Origin: Streptomyces justiciae
GTDB taxonomy: Bacteria; Actinomycetota; Actinomycetes; Streptomycetales; Streptomycetaceae
Assembly: GCF_015163075.1 (NCBI RefSeq)
Contig: NZ_JADDXU010000024.1
Location: 62,001 to 126,000 of the forward strand
DNA: 64,000 nt
Direction: 5' to 3'
Shown: one piece after another, positions 42,799-51,742 of the stretch
How the letters are laid out: each line of letters begins with the position of its first letter
Numbering within the stretch: position 1 is the stretch's first letter
The notes under the pieces: model-generated
The model's database searches: none
Told to the model about the DNA's origin: nothing
Seen by the model: only the letters and a program-made list of their open reading frames with translations
Translations under genes and position numbers: made by a program

Positions 42799-45700
42799 TC
42801 AGCTTTCAGTAGTGCGGTTGTTGAGACGTCGAATGGTGTCTGCGGCTGTACTGCCGAGGCCAGGGTGGTCACGGTAGAGGGCGAGCAGTTGGGGGGAGGA
42901 ATGATCTCCCACGCGAGCGAGTAGGCGCAGCACGGTGGCGGTGCGGTCGTCGGGCTGGGGGTGCGGGAAAAGCGAGGTGAGGTGCTCCGGGGCGCTCAGG
43001 CCATGGTGCAGAACGGTGCGAATTTGTCCTGGGAAGGAATCGACGATGAGGCCGAGCGCGCTGGTACGGATGTCTTGGGCGAACATGGCAACAGACTGGA
43101 ACTGCTGGATCGGGTCAACGGCGGCGTCCAGGAGAGAAGTCGTGAGCTGCTCCCACAGAGGCATGCAGCGGGAATATCGGTCATCTGAGGTGAGGTTCGG
43201 GCGGTGAAGCCAGAACAAGATCTGTCCGTAGCAGCGCCATGCTTCTGCGTCGGCGCCTTCGTGGCTGCCCAGCATCGGGGGAGGGATCTCCAAGTGTGAG
43301 GCGCAGCCTTCGATGCCGAGCAAGTGGCAACTGATCGCATTCTGGCGGAATGGATCGGACACGTTTATATGTGACGCCCAGTAGCGGAAAGCTGGCAGTG
43401 CGGCCGGGTCCCTCGCACGTATTAACTCCTTGAGGACAACGTCTGTGAACAGGCTGGCGTCCCCTTCCCGCACTGCGAGGACAAGCAGCGCGCGGCGTGC
43501 GGTCGCCTCAAGAGCATCGACGGCCTCGATAAACGGTGCAGAGATCACTTCCTCGAACTGACACTCCACGATTCTTTGAGCACGGGCATGGGCGTCGGGC
43601 TGATGAGGCCTGGCGAGGATAGAAGAGATCTCCGCGGTGATGTCGTCAACTGCGTAGGGCGAACTGAGCTGCCCGTAGACGTGTAAGGCGTCGACAAGCA
43701 TCGTGGAAACCCACACACTCTCCGTGTCCACGTCGTTCAGCAGCTCGATCACTCGGGTCTCGGTGACCTCGTCCACGGTGGTGCGGATGGAGGTGAGCAG
43801 GTCGAGGCCCGCGAAGCGCAGGTGGCTGGCCTCGGTGGCCCACGCGTGGCCGAACAGCGCCGGCGCCAAGGCAGCTACTTCACTGTCGTCCGTCCAGCGC
43901 AGCAGGAGGCACAGCAGCATGGCCAGCCCGATGTCGTCAGCCTCCAGCGAAGCGGCCCATCTCTGGAGATCGGCTGCTCCTGCCGGCTGATGCTGGTGGT
44001 GCCCTCGCCTCGGCCACGCCAGCCGGAGCGCATGCGTAATCACCGCTGCAGGCAGCCGTGTGCCGCCCTTGGACGTGGTGGGCCCGTTCAAAGCCTGAGC
44101 AATCAGCCCAGCTACGCGAGAGTGTGTTGGGCTCCATCCCGTACCGCGCCGGAAGGCCTGGTCAGTCTCGCGCATGAGCCTGGCCAGCGGCCCCAACAGC
44201 CGTCCGTCGCGAGCGGTGGTGCCGAGAGCCGTGAACATCGCCTGCTCGTACTTGCTCCAGCAGCGGCTCGGCTCAATGGCGTATCTGAAGTCGGAAGTGC
44301 ATTCGACCCTGCTGGCGGCCATGGCCTCGACCGCCTCTTCCAAGCAGCGCTGGGCCTCTGCCAACGCGACGCTGTCAGCCACCGGTCCCAATCGCCCGCA
44401 GAGCGCTTCGATGAGCACCTCTGTGTCGGACAGTCCCTGCAGCAGGCTGCGTACTTCCCACGGGTCGCTGAGCAGCGCAACGGCCCAGACTGCCAGCTCA
44501 CGGCGATGCGGTCGCCGCAGCTCACCGGCCAGCTCCATAGCGCTCTCACGGGACCACATCAGGGCTTCTGCAGCGAGCAGTTGTTGGTACCACTCATGCC
44601 GGAATTCGACCCGCCGATGGCGAACCTGCACCGCAGACGATCTCAATGCTTCGTCCACCACGCCCACCGCGCCACCGAGCGCAACCAGTAACTGGGCAGC
44701 GCTGCGCTGAGCTTCCGCCAGCGGCAACCATCCCGCCAGCCGCTCGTCCATCAGCATCGCCCAGCGGTGCAGCACCTGCCGTAGAGCCGTCGGCTGCGAC
44801 GCTCGCTGCAACTGTTCACCCAGGTAGGCGTCCAAGAGTGCAGCGCGTCCCGCGCCTGTCGGCAGACGCCGTGTCAGCTGCGCTGCCATCGACAGCTCGA
44901 AGGCGGTTCCGAACGCTTTGCACTCTTCCTCGACGACCTCTTCCTGTTGAGGACCTACCCCGTAGCACCGCAAAAGCGCCGCGCGCTGCTGTGCGGTTGG
45001 ATTGACCGTCCTCAGCTGTGCACAGCCGATCACTGCGGGCACGTTGACGAACTCGTGGCTGGTGGACACCAAGGTGGCCTCGGCGCGGCGACACCACGAA
45101 CTGAGCTGCAGCATCAGCCGATCCTGGAGTCGGCTGGGACATTCGTTGATCGCATCCACAAGCAAGACGACCGGAAGCCCCTTCACCCGAGCGGCCTGCA
45201 CCAGGCAGTCCGCGGATTGCGAGGTGAACGGGGCCACGCTCTCGTCGAGGCTGTCCTCTACCCGTCCTTCGTATACGCCCGCTCGGAGCAGGATGGGCAG
45301 CCAGCCGACCTGCACCAACCTCAGGGCGGCGTGAGTCAGGGTATGGCTCTTTCCCGTTCCCGAGCTGCCGACAACCTGGACGTGACGCCCGGGCCGCAGC
45401 CAGGCTGCCAACTCCGTTGACAGCACACCTTCTGCCCCGTCTTGCTCTTCCAGAGTCAGCCCAACCTGGCCATGTAACCCCTCGCTCAGGTACGAACCGA
45501 GGTGGGCTAGGTAGTCCTCCAGCTCCTTCCCCTTGCACGCGTCACTGATGTCGGCCTGTATCTCCCGGTCGAGCATGGGACGGCAGAACACTCGCACCGT
45601 GTCCTCACCGAAAAACCGTCGTACCAAGTCCGGCAACACAAACAGCATGTCGGACAACTGCTGTCGGCCCCACAGATCAACAACCAGATCCTGGTGCTGT

Positions 45701-46098
45701 TCGCGTAGCCGAGTCAGCTCCAGGTCGACCTTTGTGTCACGGACATCCGCCGTGGTGACGATCACCAAACGGTGAGCGTCGAAGGGTCGGCTTCCATCGG
45801 CATATACAGCCACTGCCTTGCGGAGATCGGCAGCGGTGAACTTCTCGTACCTCTTGGCTTGATACACCGTAGGTGGCTGTGAGGTGAAGAAGGCGACCAC
45901 GTCGACCCCGTCCTGGGCCTGGCCGCCACGCCCGAAAGGTCGAGACTCCAGAGCATGGTCGGCTTGGACCGCCAACGCCACCACGAGATGCTCCAGCGCC
46001 TCCCAAGACAGCTCATGCGTACGAAGCAGTAAAGGCGCCGTGACCGTCAAGGGCGGCTGCTCCGGCAGTTCCCCGCCGCTCTGGCCTGTGCTGCTCAT
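42799..46098 (-). CDS. STAND NTPase with N-terminal Mrr-like nuclease domain
   Basis: ATG 46098 overlaps the upstream stop by four bases (ATGA). The product is 1099 residues. Residues ~28-125 look like an Mrr/PD-(D/E)XK endonuclease: LSWEALEHLVVALAVQADHA, QDGVDVVAF (Asp 63/66) and VYQAKRYEKFT, where Q80-A-K82 replaces E-x-K as in Mrr-type enzymes. The NTPase has Walker A GSSGTGKSHTL near 242-250, Walker B VVLLVDAINEC near 312 and STSHEF, a NACHT/STAND pattern. The remaining ~650 residues are a helical sensor-like region. Architecturally it resembles Avs-type antiviral STAND proteins, in which target binding triggers nuclease action. The paired PLD gene is unusual. The role is inferred. Confidence 0.85.
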   Translation of the reverse strand: MSSTGQSGGELPEQPPLTVTAPLLLRTHELSWEALEHLVVALAVQADHALESRPFGRGGQAQDGVDVVAFFTSQPPTVYQAKRYEKFTAADLRKAVAVYADGSRPFDAHRLVIVTTADVRDTKVDLELTRLREQHQDLVVDLWGRQQLSDMLFVLPDLVRRFFGEDTVRVFCRPMLDREIQADISDACKGKELEDYLAHLGSYLSEGLHGQVGLTLEEQDGAEGVLSTELAAWLRPGRHVQVVGSSGTGKSHTLTHAALRLVQVGWLPILLRAGVYEGRVEDSLDESVAPFTSQSADCLVQAARVKGLPVVLLVDAINECPSRLQDRLMLQLSSWCRRAEATLVSTSHEFVNVPAVIGCAQLRTVNPTAQQRAALLRCYGVGPQQEEVVEEECKAFGTAFELSMAAQLTRRLPTGAGRAALLDAYLGEQLQRASQPTALRQVLHRWAMLMDERLAGWLPLAEAQRSAAQLLVALGGAVGVVDEALRSSAVQVRHRRVEFRHEWYQQLLAAEALMWSRESAMELAGELRRPHRRELAVWAVALLSDPWEVRSLLQGLSDTEVLIEALCGRLGPVADSVALAEAQRCLEEAVEAMAASRVECTSDFRYAIEPSRCWSKYEQAMFTALGTTARDGRLLGPLARLMRETDQAFRRGTGWSPTHSRVAGLIAQALNGPTTSKGGTRLPAAVITHALRLAWPRRGHHQHQPAGAADLQRWAASLEADDIGLAMLLCLLLRWTDDSEVAALAPALFGHAWATEASHLRFAGLDLLTSIRTTVDEVTETRVIELLNDVDTESVWVSTMLVDALHVYGQLSSPYAVDDITAEISSILARPHQPDAHARAQRIVECQFEEVISAPFIEAVDALEATARRALLVLAVREGDASLFTDVVLKELIRARDPAALPAFRYWASHINVSDPFRQNAISCHLLGIEGCASHLEIPPPMLGSHEGADAEAWRCYGQILFWLHRPNLTSDDRYSRCMPLWEQLTTSLLDAAVDPIQQFQSVAMFAQDIRTSALGLIVDSFPGQIRTVLHHGLSAPEHLTSLFPHPQPDDRTATVLRLLARVGDHSSPQLLALYRDHPGLGSTAADTIRRLNNRTTES

Positions 46099-46934
46099 GC
46101 GTCGTTTTGGCTGTCGTCGTGCTCATCGGCGTCATGGTCGGCGAGGGCGGCCATTGCTTCCCACATGGCTTCGTCGTCGTAGTCCGGCATCACCAGGTCA
46201 GGTGTCAGGTCGTTGCTGTCAGGATCCAGGTCCTCGGACTGGGCCAGCACCTCGAGCAGGAACCGCCGCGCGGCCTTCAGGAGGCCGGGATCATCCAGCC
46301 ACAGGCCGAACTCTAGGCTGCGGCGAGAGCTCCCCGTGCCGTTGGCGCTGCCCAGCCACAGCCGGTGCGGCGTGAAGCCGGTGACATCTGCCATGCCCCC
46401 CAGCGCGTCCTCGTCGTGCCACCACAGCTCACCCAGCAGGAGCATCTTGGTGTGCAGAATCGGGACGAGATGGTTCCCGGCCTTGCGGTAGCCCAGGGTG
46501 CGCATGGCCGGGAGACGGATGCGTTCCTGCGGAGAGCTGGGACCCAGCACGGGTGTCTTGCCGTCTTGGTGGAAGCGCAGCTCTTCCAGCTCGTGGAAAG
46601 CCCAGGCTGGGAGGCCAGCCGCATCCTTCACAGCCTCTGCAACTTTCCGCAACCGCTCTGTGTGGTATTTGCCCCGCGGCTGCTTGCTCACCACTACGCA
46701 CGTGGAGGGGAACTCGGCGATGCGCTGGAGCAGCTCGGCATCGTCCACCCACAAGAAGGCCCCGAGCATCGCAGGCCCCAGACTTCTCGACCGTCGTTGC
46801 TGTTCAAGATCACGCCGGAACTCGTCAATCCCGTCGATGAGACCAGCCAACACGTTCGTCCCGAACTGGGCGGGATGGGCCCCGCCCTCCAGGACTTCCT
46901 GTACGTCGAACTGCTTGGAAAACGACAGATCCAT
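46095..46934 (-). CDS. Phospholipase-D-like (single HKD) nuclease
   Basis: ATG 46934 (MDLSFSKQFDVQEVL) gives 279 residues; the frame is open upstream, but that part is basic and low-complexity. The product has a PLD-type N-terminal half (GAFLWVDDAELLQRIAEF, VVVSKQPRGKYHTERLRKVA) and one HKD-like site: HTKMLLLGELWW near 160 followed by GSANGTGSSRRSLEFGLWLD near 194-212 (His, Lys, Asn, Ser, Glu). One motif per chain implies a homodimer, as in Nuc-type nucleases. An acidic C-terminal tail (DADEHDDSQNDA) follows. Its stop overlaps the STAND gene start, so the two are coupled. A nucleic-acid or phosphodiester target is likely; lipid hydrolysis cannot be excluded. Confidence 0.85.
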   Translation of the reverse strand: MDLSFSKQFDVQEVLEGGAHPAQFGTNVLAGLIDGIDEFRRDLEQQRRSRSLGPAMLGAFLWVDDAELLQRIAEFPSTCVVVSKQPRGKYHTERLRKVAEAVKDAAGLPAWAFHELEELRFHQDGKTPVLGPSSPQERIRLPAMRTLGYRKAGNHLVPILHTKMLLLGELWWHDEDALGGMADVTGFTPHRLWLGSANGTGSSRRSLEFGLWLDDPGLLKAARRFLLEVLAQSEDLDPDSNDLTPDLVMPDYDDEAMWEAMAALADHDADEHDDSQNDA

Positions 46935-47157
46935 ATGCCCCCCTGTGCCGCCAGCATTATGACGCGACACCACACTGCCGGGCGCTGAGCAGCAGCGAGG
47001 AGCGCGGGCGCCTTGCCCCCTGGCGCAAGGCCGAGATAACTGCCCGCGCCGACGCGTATCTGACCGGCGCAAAGAAGGCGGCTGCAGGGTCCTATCGAAA
47101 GTACGTTGCGCAAGGCTGTGTTTCGGCAGGTCAGGGGCTGTGATCGCGGCTTTCTGG

Positions 47158-47361
47158 TCATGATGCGAGGGCGAGGTTGTGCATCTGGGCGACGGCCTGG
47201 ACCGCGTGGTGGAGGCCGTCGCCCCGCTGCCGGCAGTCGCGGAGGATCTTGTAGTTCTTCATCCGGCAGATCACATGCTCCACCCGGGCACGTACCTTGC
47301 GGTGGGCGGCGTTGTCGTCTTCCTCACTTCGCCGCCATGCTCGATGCCCAAGACGCCGCAC
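47158..47361 (-). pseudogene. C-terminal remnant of an IS5-type transposase
   Basis: The minus strand encodes HRKVRARVEHVICRMKNYKI, then LRDCRQRGDGLHHAVQAVAQ and MHNLALAS to the stop at 47158. The Glu of ARVEH is the last residue of the DDE triad of DDE_Tnp_4 transposases. Everything before it is missing. It differs from the intact element at 5001-6055. It lies about 220 bases upstream of the PLD gene and marks the edge of the PLD-STAND unit. Confidence 0.75.
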
Positions 47362-47525
47362 CGCTGCCGGACTGGCTGGAGAGGCTCACCACGTCGCAAC
47401 TCGCTTGTGTGTTCCCATCCCTGCCGTCAATCAGAGCTCCTCCGGGAGCGACACAACCGCGGCCGGGTGCAATTTATGTAGTGGTGATTTCGCGTCAGGA
47501 GCGCGCCACGGCCTGCCCGCTCGTG

Positions 47526-47753
47526 CTAACCGATCGGCCAGTGCCCGATCCCGTGGACCAGGGCGTGCAGGGCCGTTCTTGAGAAGAGCAGCGGCTGGCG
47601 TTGGGTGTCCTTGGAGTCGCGTATCGCGATGCGTCCCGGCAGTTCCGCGATCTCGATGCAGTCGTTCGCGCCTCCGCTGTAGGAGCTCTTGCGCCACCGC
47701 GCGTGTGAGAGTTCGGTGTCGTGGGATGGTGCGGTGTTGCGGGGCGTGCTCAC
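47526..47753 (-). CDS. DUF397 domain protein
   Basis: GTG 47753 overlaps the stop of the upstream XRE regulator (GTGA). The 75-residue product carries the DUF397 signature WRKSSYSGGANDCIEIAELP and IAIRDSKDTQ, then a tail ending GHWPIG. DUF397 proteins are usually paired with XRE/DUF5753 regulators in Streptomyces (the WhiJ/BldB-like type), acting as small partners or antagonists in developmental control. The pairing here is standard. Confidence 0.9.
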   Translation of the reverse strand: MSTPRNTAPSHDTELSHARWRKSSYSGGANDCIEIAELPGRIAIRDSKDTQRQPLLFSRTALHALVHGIGHWPIG

Positions 47754-48631
47754 GCTTCGAGCTCCTTGCTGATCTGTGCGATGCGGGTGCGGGTTTCCGT
47801 GGGACCGAGGGCGCAGGCTCTCAACTGGTCGAAGATGTCTGTGTAGTTGTCGACGTCCTCGGGGGACTCGAGATACACGGAGTTCTTGGGGTTCTCCAGC
47901 CACACCAGGTTCGGTGTGGGGTGGGGGAAGGTCAGGATGACGAACGGGCCGTACAGCCCTGGGTGCGCGCCGAGTGCGAAGGGCAGCAGTTGCACGGTGA
48001 TGTTCGGCTGCTCGCTGATCTCCACCAGCTTGCGCAGCTGCTCGCGCATCACCTCGGCCGAGCCAATGGTCCTGCGCAGCGCGGCTTCGTCGAGAATCGC
48101 CCAGAACTTCGCGGGCTGTTCGCCGCCCAAGCGGCTGTTCTGACGTTCCATGCGGACCTTGACCAGGGACTCGACCTGCGGCGGGGGCAGTTCCATCCGC
48201 ATCTGGGAGATCACGGCGCGCGCGTAGTCCTCTGTCTGCAGCAGGCCCGGTACCAGCATGGGCTGGTAGTTGGCGAGGTGGGTCGCGCCGGCTTCCAGGG
48301 CGAGGTATCCGTCGTAGCGGGTGGCGGTCAGCACGGTCGAGTACTTCCGCCACCAGGGCTTTTGTTGTTCCTTGTCGGCCCGTACGAGGTCGAGGACGTC
48401 GGCCCGCAGGGTCTCGTCTGTGACGCCGTACAGATCCAGGAGTGCCCGCACGAGGATCGGCGTCGTGCCACGCTCGCCGTTCTCGATGCGGCTCAGTGAC
48501 CCTTGGTTGATCTCGAGCCGCTCGGTGACCTCGGTGAGGGTGAGGCCGGTCCCGTCACGCAACTCCTTCAGGCGGGCTGCGAGTTGTCGGCGGTACACGG
48601 ACTGCGGTACCAGACTCCTCTTCAAGGCCAT
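47750..48631 (-). CDS. XRE-family regulator with DUF5753 domain
   Basis: ATG 48631 gives 293 residues. The N-terminal helix-turn-helix is at about 15-70 (QLAARLKELRDGTGLTLTEV, EINQGSLSRIENGERGTTP). The C-terminal DUF5753 domain follows (YLALEAGATHLANYQPMLVP, GLLQTEDYARAVI, VRMERQNSRLGGEQPAKFWA, ILDEAALRR, ITVQLLPFALGAHPGLYGPF, DIFDQLRACAL). It is a DNA-binding repressor-like protein whose activity is probably modulated by the co-encoded DUF397 protein. It is divergent from the gene at 48844, so the 212-base gap probably holds promoters for both. Confidence 0.92.
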   Translation of the reverse strand: MALKRSLVPQSVYRRQLAARLKELRDGTGLTLTEVTERLEINQGSLSRIENGERGTTPILVRALLDLYGVTDETLRADVLDLVRADKEQQKPWWRKYSTVLTATRYDGYLALEAGATHLANYQPMLVPGLLQTEDYARAVISQMRMELPPPQVESLVKVRMERQNSRLGGEQPAKFWAILDEAALRRTIGSAEVMREQLRKLVEISEQPNITVQLLPFALGAHPGLYGPFVILTFPHPTPNLVWLENPKNSVYLESPEDVDNYTDIFDQLRACALGPTETRTRIAQISKELEA

Positions 48632-48843
48632 GCCGGAAGTCTCTCCGCAATGACACCATCCCTACAACCCGTTCGAGTCAACTTCACCAGACATATTGCC
48701 TAGTTAGTGGTTGCGTCGGCATGCTGACATGACGGCGTACACCGCACGGTGTGGCCGCAGCCGACCAAAGGGCATCACGCCCTCTCCGTTCTTCGGCGTC
48801 CCCCTGCACGTCGGCCCCGATCGCCGCACCAGGAGGGTGTGCC

Positions 48844-50214
48844 ATGCCACGGACGACGTTGTTCCGCCGGTTGCTCCAGCAGCGGCATCTGACGACGTAC
48901 GCAGCCTTCTCGGCGAGGTTCGAGCGGACCGCTGCCCGGCTGGCTGACCTAGATGGCGATCCCCGCTTGGCGTCCGTCCAGGTCTCTGCGCGCCAGTTCG
49001 ACCGCTGGTACGGCGGAGAGTTGCAGACCCTGCCGCGCCCGGACGCCTGCCGGGTGCTTGAGCACATGCTGGGCAGGCCCGTGTCTGAGCTGTTCTCCGC
49101 GGTCGACGACCATGACCAGCAGCACGACCGCGACAGCCAGATTCCCGGCCGGAGCCCACGCGTACCAGGCTTGCACCCCACGCAGCCGGGATGGGTGCTC
49201 AAGCGCGCAGCCGACGACGAGAACCCCCTGGACATCGTCGCCCGCACCCAGCACCTGACCACCGGCAACGCCGACGAGACGACACTGGCCTTCCTCCACT
49301 CGTCCCTGGAAGGCATCACGGCCCGCTACGAGGTCGACGGACCCCATGTCCTGCGCCCCCAGACCCGTCACCTGCGCCAGCTTGCCCACACCCTTCTCGA
49401 CGGCCGCCAGCCACCGGGCCCGCGCCGGGAGTTGTTCCGGCTTGCTGCCCGGGCCTCCGGTCTGCTCGGCTACATGGCGGTCAACACCGGTGACTTCGCT
49501 CTTGCCGAGGCGTACTGCACGGAGGCGCGTGAACTCAGCCACGCAATCGGTGATCTGGACACCGAGCTGTGGGCGGACGGCACGCTGTCCTTCGGTCTGT
49601 ACTACGCGGGGTGCTACGCCGATGCCGACGCCTGCGCCGCCGCAGCTGTGGAGCGGGCACCGCGCAGCGCCCAGACCATCCGGCTCCTGGCCAACGGTCG
49701 TGCCCGGGCCCTGGCGAAGCTGAGCCGAGGGCAGGCGGCGGCTCGGGCCATCGGAGAGGCGTTGGAGCTGTCGGACCTGCATGACGTGCCGGCCGGCGTC
49801 ACCTCCTGCATCTCCTTCGAGCCGTACGGGCAAGCCAGGACCCTGGCCAACGCTGTTACCGCCCACGTCTCCCTCGGCCATGCCAATCGGGTGCTGAGCG
49901 ACGCCCGGCAGATCGACGACCTCGTCGAGCACTCCGACTCGGCGTGGAGCCGTTCGCTGGTACGGCTCGACGTGTCCACGGCCCTGTTGCAGCAGCCGTC
50001 ACCCGATCTCGAGCATGCAATGACCCTGGGCAGACAGGCGCTCGCGTTGTGCGGTGACGCACCCATTAGGTCAGTGTGGCAGCGTGCGCGGGACCTGTAC
50101 GAGCAGGCTATGCCATGGCAGGAGCAGCCGAGCGTAGGGGAGTATGGCGAGGAGTTCCGTGCCTGGAACTCCCAGCCAGCAGCCCTGGCCATGTCTCATA
50201 CCAGGGCCATGTGA
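48844..50214 (+). CDS. Regulator-like protein with N-terminal DNA-binding region and TPR-like helices
   Basis: ATG 48844 follows AGGAGG at 7 bases. The product is 456 residues. The N-terminal ~80 residues look like an HTH-type region of Streptomyces regulators (LTTYAAFSARFERTAARLAD, QVSARQFDRWYGGELQTLPR, ACRVLEHMLGRPVSELF). The rest is helical with a TPR-like character (ELFRLAARASGLLGYMAVNT, GDFALAEAYCTEARELSHAI, SLVRLDVSTALLQQPSPDLE). This layout is common in Streptomyces regulators near specialised-metabolite genes. Ligand and targets are unknown. It is followed closely (20 bases) by the 2H gene. Confidence 0.8.
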   Translation: MPRTTLFRRLLQQRHLTTYAAFSARFERTAARLADLDGDPRLASVQVSARQFDRWYGGELQTLPRPDACRVLEHMLGRPVSELFSAVDDHDQQHDRDSQIPGRSPRVPGLHPTQPGWVLKRAADDENPLDIVARTQHLTTGNADETTLAFLHSSLEGITARYEVDGPHVLRPQTRHLRQLAHTLLDGRQPPGPRRELFRLAARASGLLGYMAVNTGDFALAEAYCTEARELSHAIGDLDTELWADGTLSFGLYYAGCYADADACAAAAVERAPRSAQTIRLLANGRARALAKLSRGQAAARAIGEALELSDLHDVPAGVTSCISFEPYGQARTLANAVTAHVSLGHANRVLSDARQIDDLVEHSDSAWSRSLVRLDVSTALLQQPSPDLEHAMTLGRQALALCGDAPIRSVWQRARDLYEQAMPWQEQPSVGEYGEEFRAWNSQPAALAMSHTRAM

Positions 50215-50233
50215 TGCCGAAGGAGCGCGCCGC

Positions 50234-50980
50234 GTGCCCCTGCTCAGCGCCGATCCCGCCGCGTTTCCCACCGACCCTCCGGCGGATCCGGACGACCTCA
50301 GGTGCATCACGGGGCACGACTGGGCCGCCTTCAGCGTCCTGCGGGAGATGACCGATCACTGGTCGAGGCCGGGATGGCCAGACGGTGCCAGGGCGTACTA
50401 CTGGATGCTGACGTTCTCCGACATGCCGGCGCTCACCGACCTCGCCGTGCGCTGCCAGGAGGCGCTGGCACCGCTCGGGCTTGATCCGGTCCCCGCCGAC
50501 GGCGGTCTGCACATCACGCTCGCCCGCGCCGCAGGCCGCGACGCCGTCACCCGCGACCGGCTGGGCGCGCTCACCCGCACCGCGGCTCGGCTTGTGCCAC
50601 AGGCCGTGACCGCCTTTACGCTGCAGGCGGCGCCGCTGGCCGGCTCCCGTGGCGCGGTTCGCTTCTCGGTCGGCCCGTGGACGCCGCTGGTACGGCTGAA
50701 CACCGCGCTGGCGGAGGCCGGACGGACCGAGGGGCTCCCGCCGTCGAAGCCGACGGCCCACTTCCGGCCCCACCTCAGCATCGCCTACAACGACCGGCGC
50801 CGTGACGCTCGCCCCGTGGTGAACGCCGTTGCCGCTCTGCGCGAGCTTGCCGCCGTCGCCGTCGAAGTCACCGACGTCCAGCTCGTAGAGCTGCGCCGCG
50901 ACGGGTGCACGTACCGGTGGGACGTCCTGGAGAGCCTTCCGCTCACCGCGCCGGTTCGCGTCGGGCAGGTGCGGCAGTAG
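50234..50980 (+). CDS. 2'-5' RNA ligase / 2H phosphoesterase family protein
   Basis: GTG 50234 has AGGAG 8 bases upstream. The 248-residue product shows both HxT/S motifs of the 2H superfamily: GLHITLARA with H93-x-T95 and RPHLSIAYN with H180-x-S182, between which lies the expected helical pair. 2H enzymes hydrolyse or form 2'-5' or cyclic phosphodiesters on RNA ends or small nucleotides. It probably shares a transcript with the upstream regulator. Its end overlaps convergently with the minus-strand ATPase gene by 38 bases. The natural substrate is unknown. Confidence 0.85.
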   Translation: MPLLSADPAAFPTDPPADPDDLRCITGHDWAAFSVLREMTDHWSRPGWPDGARAYYWMLTFSDMPALTDLAVRCQEALAPLGLDPVPADGGLHITLARAAGRDAVTRDRLGALTRTAARLVPQAVTAFTLQAAPLAGSRGAVRFSVGPWTPLVRLNTALAEAGRTEGLPPSKPTAHFRPHLSIAYNDRRRDARPVVNAVAALRELAAVAVEVTDVQLVELRRDGCTYRWDVLESLPLTAPVRVGQVRQ

Positions 50981-51512
50981 CCGTGTCCGTCAGGCCGATC
51001 TCGGCCACCACGGCCTTGCCCTCCGCGGTGGGCCACACCAGCCATCTGTCGGCGAGAGCGGCAACGAGTTGGAGGCCTCGACCATCCTCCGGGAGGTCGA
51101 GCACCGAACTGCCCCCGCCGTTCGCGCACATGCTGGGCCGGACGGCGCCCACGTCCTTGTCGCCGTCGTGGACCCACAGCAGCGCGGTGTCCTCGTAGAC
51201 GTCCATGGCCAGGCCGGTCGGCCCGCTCCTGGTATGCCGTAGCGCGTTGGTGACCAGCTCGACGGCGACAACCGCCGAGTCGTCGACACGCGGCCGGACG
51301 GCGCGACCGCCGAGGGCGTCACGTACCTGCTCGCGGACGAGCACGAGCGGTTCCTCGACGCCACGCAGATCCACCCAGCGGTGATGCACGCGTTCGTCGG
51401 CGAAGTGGTGGGCTGTGACCTGGCCCGTGTGTGAGCGGAACACCCTGTGCCTCATTCCCGGTAGCTGCTGACGTGCCTCACCAGCGTCGACAGACAACAC
51501 AGGCATCGGCAC
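50943..51512 (-). CDS. RsbW-like ATP-binding (anti-sigma-type) protein
   Basis: The longest frame gives 189 residues; starts at MRHRVF (residue 20) or later are possible. The HATPase fold is evident: N box VVAVELVTNALRHTRSG with Asn near 89, LLWVHDGDKDV (G1 box), and GRGLQLVAALADRW (G2 box). A catalytic Asp/Glu pair is not obvious, as usual for the short Streptomyces serine-kinase anti-sigma family. It overlaps the 2H gene end to end. Such genes are abundant in Streptomyces and each seems to control its own partner; none is visible here. Confidence 0.85.
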   Translation of the reverse strand: MPMPVLSVDAGEARQQLPGMRHRVFRSHTGQVTAHHFADERVHHRWVDLRGVEEPLVLVREQVRDALGGRAVRPRVDDSAVVAVELVTNALRHTRSGPTGLAMDVYEDTALLWVHDGDKDVGAVRPSMCANGGGSSVLDLPEDGRGLQLVAALADRWLVWPTAEGKAVVAEIGLTDTATAAPARREPAR

Positions 51513-51742
51513 GCCAGGGCAGACGCCGCTTCCTCGCCGTCTGCCGACCGCACAGCGGCGGAGAAACGGCGGACGGACGGCGTATCGCCGCCTCGCTCAC
51601 CCGGCGATCGTCGTCATGGGCCGCTTCCGCCATCCCCTCTCACCCATGCCCGGCGAAAGCGGCCCCCCGTGCCGGCTCAGGGCTGCCTGCTCCCTCGGCC
51701 GGCACGGGGCAACCGCCCCGACTCGCGCACCGGAGGTCGCCC

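Noticed and set aside
47338..47580. + strand frame after the transposase remnant
   Set aside because: Weakly protein-like in its first part but runs antisense through the DUF397 gene, with no ribosome site.
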